From contig JACKQL020000006.1 in the NCBI GenBank assembly GCA_018296165.2, positions 1,364,001 to 1,428,000 on the forward strand: a stretch of DNA of 64,000 bases, given 5' to 3'. Each line of letters opens with the position of its first letter. Position 1 is the stretch's first letter. Below the pieces are notes generated by a model. That model searched no databases, was not told where the DNA came from, and saw only the letters and a list, made by a program, of their open reading frames with translations. Below, in pieces: positions 58,458-64,000 of this stretch. Source of the stretch: Termitomyces sp. T153 (taxonomy: Eukaryota > Basidiomycota > Agaricomycetes > Agaricales > Lyophyllaceae). The translations under genes were made by a program, and so were the position numbers.

Positions 58458-61400
58458 ATGGTCGCACGAAATCCCGCGCTGCCCGATAATCTGGCAGAGT
58501 CAATTGCTGCAATATTTGACCAGGTGCAGTTATCGCTCGCCAACCACAGGAAAAATTGTGTTGCGCTCTACAAACTTCATCAACAGGCGGCAGCGGTGAC
58601 TCAAACGGGGAGTAATGGAGCAGTCGTGAGATTAGTGGGTGAGAGAAAGTTTGGTGATGCATTCATTGGCATGGTGAATCGCGTTTTGGTTGTGAAGAAG
58701 GGGTCTGCGACGGCCGATCGGGTTATTAGATTCATTGGATCGTACGTTAAATTCGTGAACGAAAAAGGTGCTTTACCTGAATTTAACCCAATCCATTTGC
58801 TCAAATTCCCTACTTGAAGTTTCTGCCGAAAAGGAGAAGGCGCCCAAGGACCCCACGAGTTCAATATCGGCTCGACTGGAGGACGACGCTGATGACACGA
58901 TCGCATCCCGATTCGTGATGCGACTGTTGAACTGGCTGCTAGCAGGTTTCCCTGCAAAAAATAAAATTGTGAGATACCGTTGCGTCTGCATAGTCTCCGA
59001 TATGATATCGCACCTGGGAGAGATCGAGCAAGTTGTCTCCTTTTTTGCCGTGTCCTTTGCAAAGCTGATCTCACAAATTTCAGCGAAGACACCTACAACT
59101 TTCTAAAGGATGGTTTGATGGACCGAACGGGCGACAAAGAAGTGTTTATTCGTGCTCACGCCGTCACGGCGATTTCTAAGTTGGCTGGAAGCGAAGGTCC
59201 AGATGAGGTAGATCCTGGAGAGAAAACAATTCTTGAAGTCTTGGTCGATGTCCTTTCATACGATGCTGCGCCGTGCGTCGTGATGTATTCCCATTACTTC
59301 ATTGCTGATATTGTTTCTTCAGTGAAGTACGGCGTGCTGCCTTGATCAGCATTCCTCTTCTTCCATCAACAGTGGATGCCGTCTTAAGTCGCACACGCGA
59401 TACCGATGCGTTAACGCGCAAACTTGTCTATTCTAATGTCCTTCAAGGCAAACTTGAGCACCCTCGTCAACTGACCATTGCCCAACGCGAACTAGTGATC
59501 AAGGATGGACTTGGTGATCGGGAACCAAGTGTTAGAGTTGCTGCGGGTAAACTGGTCACCAGTTGGTTTGACGTTGTTCTTACAGAACCCAGTGAGACGG
59601 AGGATTTTACTTGGAATGGAGATGATGGAGGAATCATGAAAGGCCTTCTGAGGTTCCTGACACTTTTTGATGTTGTTGGTCCCGGCGAGGCAGCCGCGGT
59701 GGATGCAGTCCTATCGGTTTTCGTCACAAGGCCCAATATCCCTGACGCGTTCGTCTTTCCTGAATCTTACTGGCAAGAGCTCAATCCAGAATCCGCTGTG
59801 CTCGCACGCGTGTTCCTCGAGCATTGCTTGTCCGAGAAGAACGAGACGCGCCTTGAGGCTGCTTCATTACCTGTAGTGACCGCATTCGCTTTTCTTTTGC
59901 AGGATTCGTATAATGCTCTGTTGAACGTATTACAGGATGCGGAAAATGTCGCGTTTCTGAACGCAGGCGAACCTGAAGATGATGAGGAGGAAGTCGAGAA
60001 ACGCGAAGAGGAACGAGCGAAGAAGGAAGTGATCCTCGGGGAGCTCCTCAGGATGTCGCTGAAGTTGGACTTTATGGACGAAATTGGAAGGCGAAAGGTC
60101 TTTACCATCGTCAGTAAGTGTTGAATCACCACATCCTTGTTCCTCATTCTTTGATTAACCTTTGTAGAGGACATGGTCGCACACCCTGAGCTTCCACCCG
60201 GCCTCATCAATCCCTGTCTAGATGTGCTGAAAGAAATTCTTCCCACAGAACGCGAGCTCATTCGCGTAGTCGTTGAAATAATTGTCGATCTGCGAGAAGA
60301 CGACCAAGACATCAACGACATAGAAACTGGTCTCCTGGTATGTTCCCTGTTAGCTCAGACTCGGATAGTTTTGAAATACTCATTGCGTTTTCGGTAGGGT
60401 GATCCAGACATGACACAGACTACAATAACAAAAGACAAATCCTCGCGGCGGGTCAAACCTCGTGAAGATATGAGTCTAGATGAACGTCTGGAAGCTGACG
60501 TTACTGACATGCGATGTCTGTTGCTATGCATTGGGATGCTCGAGCGTGTCGACGGCGTAAGTTTCTTTTGTTCTTTCTTGATTGCTCAATAAATAATAGA
60601 CCTATTTTCTTGTTATAAGTCATTCGAAGACAACTCCACGTTAGAAGGCATATTAACTGACCTCATTATCCCATCAGTCAAACGCAAGGAACTGATTCTG
60701 CGAGAGAAGGGCCTTATTAGTCTCGGCCTGTGTTGTCTCATTGCCCAGGTACTTCTCGTAAATTCTATTATCCTCGCAGCTGACAATACTTTAAGAACCT
60801 GGCATTAGGCTCTTTTCAACTCTTCCTCGGCCAAGTGCAGAATGCACCTGAAGAGCTGAAGATACGAGTCCTTCAGGTGATTTTTGACATCTTGATTATG
60901 TATGACGAAGAGTTTTTCTCTCGGTCGGACGACATCGTAAGTTAACTCCACTTCTGGACAGTATCAGGTGTTAACATATGTCATAACCAGGCTCAGAAGA
61001 TCACTGGGTACCTGGTACAGACTCTGGAGTCAGAGGATTCTCCACTCATTCAAACTGTGCTGTGTGTTGGTCTGTCTAAGCTAATGTTGGCGGGGATCAT
61101 CAAGGACCCGAAGGTGCATACCTTGAGTTACTCTCGGATTAACAACGCTGAGGTGCATTCAACGATTCAGGTGTTAACCACCCTTGTATTGACCTACATC
61201 TCACCCAATACATTCACCAATCAAGAACTCAGACAATGCCTCTCATACTTCTTTCCCGTGTACTGTTACTCCTCTCACAATAACCAAACACGAATGCAAT
61301 CGGTAGGTGAACTTGTACAGATGGTTCCATGCAACAAATCATCTGTCATAGATCTTTATTTCTGCTTTTGATCTATTCATGCGTATACGGGAGAACCTTG

Positions 61401-62733
61401 ACGATGACCAGGAGATGATCACGCCGCTACAGTTTGGTCTTCTCCTTGTCGATTGGACGAATCCTCAGAGGAGTGCAGAAATGTAAGCCTTCCAGAAATT
61501 TGCATCTATATCTGTTTCGACCAGTTTGGTTATTCTAGGCTGAAGACCGAACTCCAAAGCCAAGCACCTCATGTTGAAGTAGCTGCTGACATCCTCGGGG
61601 TACTCTACGACTCTGAGCGCCCAGGTTTGTCACTTCTTTGTCCTTGAAATCCATAGGCACCTGACGTGTACGACTTCTACAGACGAAGTACTCAAAGTAT
61701 TGTGTCAACTTCTTGGCCATCTTTACCTCGCACCTGGTCTGGATGACCGTTCAATACATAAGCTCAACCTTCTGCTCAGCCATCATGAAGAGGTCTGCTT
61801 GACTGTTTTCTTTTGGTAGACCCTCAATGACTCTGACCTTTTTTTGCCATTGGCTGTAGCAATCACCCTTCAGTGATGACTCTGTACGGAAGATTTTTGA
61901 CAGATTCTACAGCAAATTTGCACAAATGTTCGAGAAGGAGATCCAACACATCAATCCCGGGAAGTACCTAGATGAGGAATTCCTGGAGCTTTACAATTTT
62001 ATCGGCGTAGACCCACCTGAGGAGAGCTCTGGTCGCGAAGAAACTCCGTCTGTAAGCTCAACCTCGAGGAGTCAGAGTTTGGTTCCAAGGTATCCCTTTT
62101 CTCGTAGTACTAGAAGGGCGAGCGACAAAATTGATTCCGCATCTCTAGTGATGTGGAAAATTCAACTGAAGTCCCATCATCAGCCGATGAATCAGACGAA
62201 GGCACGAGGTAAGCTTATTTTCACCTATATTTCTGATGTTTACATTTCAAGGTAGTTCCCCCACTCCAGGCCCTCAAGCACAACGGACGTCTAGGCTCAA
62301 AATGACAACAAAGCATCGCAGAAAAGCTCCAGCAAGGTCGGACGTCAGATTAGCTAAACTTATCGAAGCTGAATAGTTCAAACAGCCCCTCTGTCAATGA
62401 GCAAAGTAAAGGAGAGATGTCCGAGTTGGTAACTCCCGTTGCTTCAGCTGTTACGCCAAAGAGGAAAGGAGTGAAGTATATGCTTTGATACTCTAGTATG
62501 AACTCTGGTGACAGGACTCGATTGCTTTAGGCGAATACAAACTCCTGGATCGGCAACCCAAACATCACCTCTGATTCGCAAAAAGACTCGAGTAAACAGT
62601 GCTCGGTATGTCCGGTGAAGTTACTTTGACCTCAATTTGATCTACATACATCTCTAGAAAAACACGGTCGAAGAAGGCTCCTGTCGCTGATGATGAATCT
62701 GAAGGTGACGCAACTCCTACGAAAGCAACATAA
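58458..62733 (+). CDS. YCG1: Condensin complex subunit 3 / CAP-G (Ycg1, Cnd3), about 1099 aa
   Basis: I can join 19 exons in phase: 58458-58767, 58820-59027, 59084-59272, 59323-60113, 60168-60337, 60398-60556, 60620-60748, 60796-60936, 60991-61113, 61171-61302, 61352-61482, 61539-61624, 61683-61792, 61860-62089, 62149-62208, 62256-62336, 62377-62475, 62531-62605 and 62658-62733. The product (~1099 aa) is near the length of yeast Ycg1. HEAT-repeat helices are clear: ADRVIRFIGSYVKFVNEK, RYRCVCIVSDMISHLGEIDE, DKEVFIRAHAVTAISKLAG, PEVRRAALISIPLLPST, DREPSVRVAAGKLV. Then comes the Cnd3 C-terminal domain (RELILREKGLISLGLCCLIA analogue; LRQCLSYFFPVYCYSSHNNQ; RPDEVLKVLCQLLGHLYLAP). CAP-G is the HEAT subunit that with the kleisin forms condensin's DNA-binding groove. 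The tail is basic and Ser/Thr-rich. The second intron appears to be GC-AG, and the last 3-4 exons are the least certain (one 40-nt intron). Confidence 0.92.
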
Positions 62734-63043
62734 TGTTTGCATAGAGACACTAAAAAATTTGGTCATGACAGCTTAGGAGATGAATATAGACTCAAGTACT
62801 AACTCTCGAATCAATAATCTTGCTTTGCTGCCAATATCTTGTAATCGTATCAGCCCATGAATATATTGAAGTTTCATTTATATCATACTGTAATGAACAT
62901 TATAGATTGCATTTTGAGGAACCTGGATGCCCGGCTGCGGTGACCGCTCCTCATCTCTCCAAAAACGCATAAACGCGTTCAAAGTTTGATAAACGAGGAT
63001 AACGTTGAGTCACGTGGGCAACTCCGTTCTTGCGGCTTGCTCG
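62734..63043. other. Spacer downstream of the condensin gene
   Basis: Probable 3' UTR and upstream region of the next gene; nothing else seen. Confidence 0.45.
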
Positions 63044-63594
63044 ATGTCATTGTCGGCCCAACGATCCTTCACCCTCCATAAACCAAAACCTCATCATTTC
63101 GATGAAGATGACCGAGATGAACTCTATCCTCACCGACCCAGTCTTCCGCCAATACCGGACCTCCGCTTCGAGCACAGTTACCTGCGGAGTATTCAACGCT
63201 TCATAACAGCTCGTCAGGATCAGACGTCTTCGAGCGTCTACGGGGGAAAATCCAAGGATGAGGTTACGCTACAGACGTGTTCCGAAGTTATCGATATTCA
63301 ATGGACCAAAGTCTTCTGGATAACGATGCGGGATCAGGTCATCAGCCCACTGCTGCAAGGCACACTCTGGTAAGCTCGTCGCGGGAAGTTTGTTTCTCGC
63401 AGCTTATTGTAAGCAGGGCAATCGCTGGTTACTATCTTTCACCTGTCGCAGCACAATTTGGGTCTCGGGTCGGTGGTTATACGCGTTCCCTCTTTCCATC
63501 GCAGGAAGGCTCTGGTGTGACATGGCTGAGGTCATGGGTCGGTGGCCTTGGATTTGGAGCTCCAACTACGAGAAGTTCTTTGAACCAGATATAG
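63044..63594 (+). CDS. Uncharacterised 167-aa protein, possible membrane association
   Basis: Exons 63044-63369 and 63417-63594 (47-nt intron) join in phase to MSLSAQRSFTLHKPKPHHFD and onward, ending SLNQI. The first half is Pro/His/Asp/Arg-rich (RPSLPPIPDLRFEHSYLRSI); the second half has an amphipathic or hydrophobic stretch TLWAIAGYYLSPVAAQFGSR then a Gly-rich tail. The order RFEHSYLRSI, DxxxDIQWxxVxWIxxRDQVIxPLxQGxLW, then a hydrophobic segment recurs in my memory of small basidiomycete proteins of unknown function. No enzyme motif. Confidence 0.6.
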
Positions 63595-64000
63595 ACCTGG
63601 TGGTATGATCAATATCAGCTTGTGAATATGGAAGGTTTGTTGATTTCCATTGGTCGAAAACAGGGAAGAATGAGGAGGTTTCTTTATTGACCGGCGTTTC
63701 ATTCAACTCAAGGAGCGTTGTTCATACCAATTGTCGAAGTCATACATGGACTCGACTCTTCAATTAGACCTGGTCGAAGTAGGGCTCCATGCAGCCCTCA
63801 AGGCTTTTGTGCCCTATACCACTGACTATATTGTATACTTTTCTTTCCTGAGTCTGAGGAAGAGTTTATTTTGAATCCGCCAGCACTTTACACCACTGAG
63901 ATTTTTCTATAAGTACGGTAATGCTTTCGAGGGTGCTGGAACCTTGCGCGATCAACTAAGCAAGATCCGTACTCGAAAGTTTGCATAGAGATTCTGAAAA
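63595..64000 (+). other. Coding-like fragments at the right edge
   Basis: Plus-strand pieces YDQYQLVNMEGLLISIGRKQ, STLQLDLVEVGLHAALKAFV and FPESEEEFILNPPALYTTEI with NAFEGAGTLRDQLSKIRTRK look protein-like in successive frames. They could be exons of a gene that continues past the window, or a decayed gene. Family not recognised. Confidence 0.3.

Overview
The window is nuclear DNA from a filamentous basidiomycete, most likely an agaricomycete. The host genes carry many short introns (mostly 47-65 nt, GT-AG, one apparent GC-AG), the transposons are chromodomain Ty3/gypsy, Ty1/copia, Tc1/mariner and CACTA types, and the protein set (SEC23, condensin CAP-G, old-yellow-enzyme paralogues, a GH53 galactanase, an LRR protein, a RING-H2 protein) is fungal. 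There are no bacterial features. Placement in a particular order (Boletales was considered) is inference only.

Layout. 1-18.1 kb is a transposon graveyard. It holds a decayed intron-bearing gene (147-856), a strand-asymmetric GT-rich stretch, a minus-strand 1.1-kb LTR (4242-5377), a fragment of a gag-pro gene, a chromodomain gypsy element nested into that fragment (5767-11953, with both LTRs), unassigned coding fragments, a Tc1/mariner transposase tail (about 14543-14830, minus) and a solo LTR of the same family as the first LTR but in the opposite orientation (15889-16793). From 5.4 to 18.1 kb the DNA is nearly free of CpG. 18.1-27.3 kb is host-like: a small four-exon gene with an apparent 9-nt microexon, a minisatellite, and two convergent flavin oxidoreductases. 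27.4-30.5 kb is a second repeat island: an 885-bp foldback element with CACTA-type ends and a copia remnant. 31-39 kb carries an LRR protein, a secreted GH53 endo-galactanase, a small membrane protein and a 918-residue low-complexity protein with FG motifs.

39.3-44.7 kb is a complete Ty1/copia insertion with identical 292-bp LTRs and a TATAG target-site duplication, yet its coding region is broken and much poorer in CpG than its LTRs. 45-64 kb is gene-rich: a RING-H2 protein with a long disordered N-terminus, a 200-bp relative of the foldback element, an unresolved membrane-protein locus, SEC23 (8 exons), two uncharacterised loci, the condensin subunit YCG1/CAP-G (19 exons) and a 167-residue conserved-looking protein. 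The right edge holds coding-like fragments that cannot be resolved.

The host genes do not form an obvious cluster; SEC23 and the condensin subunit are housekeeping genes. The most distinctive material is in the transposons: a recently inserted but defective copia element that looks mosaic, a CACTA-derived foldback family with 3-bp target duplications at both copies, and sharp CpG-depletion boundaries consistent with long-term cytosine methylation and deamination. Exon coordinates were derived by hand from splice sites and reading-frame continuity and were not checked against transcripts.
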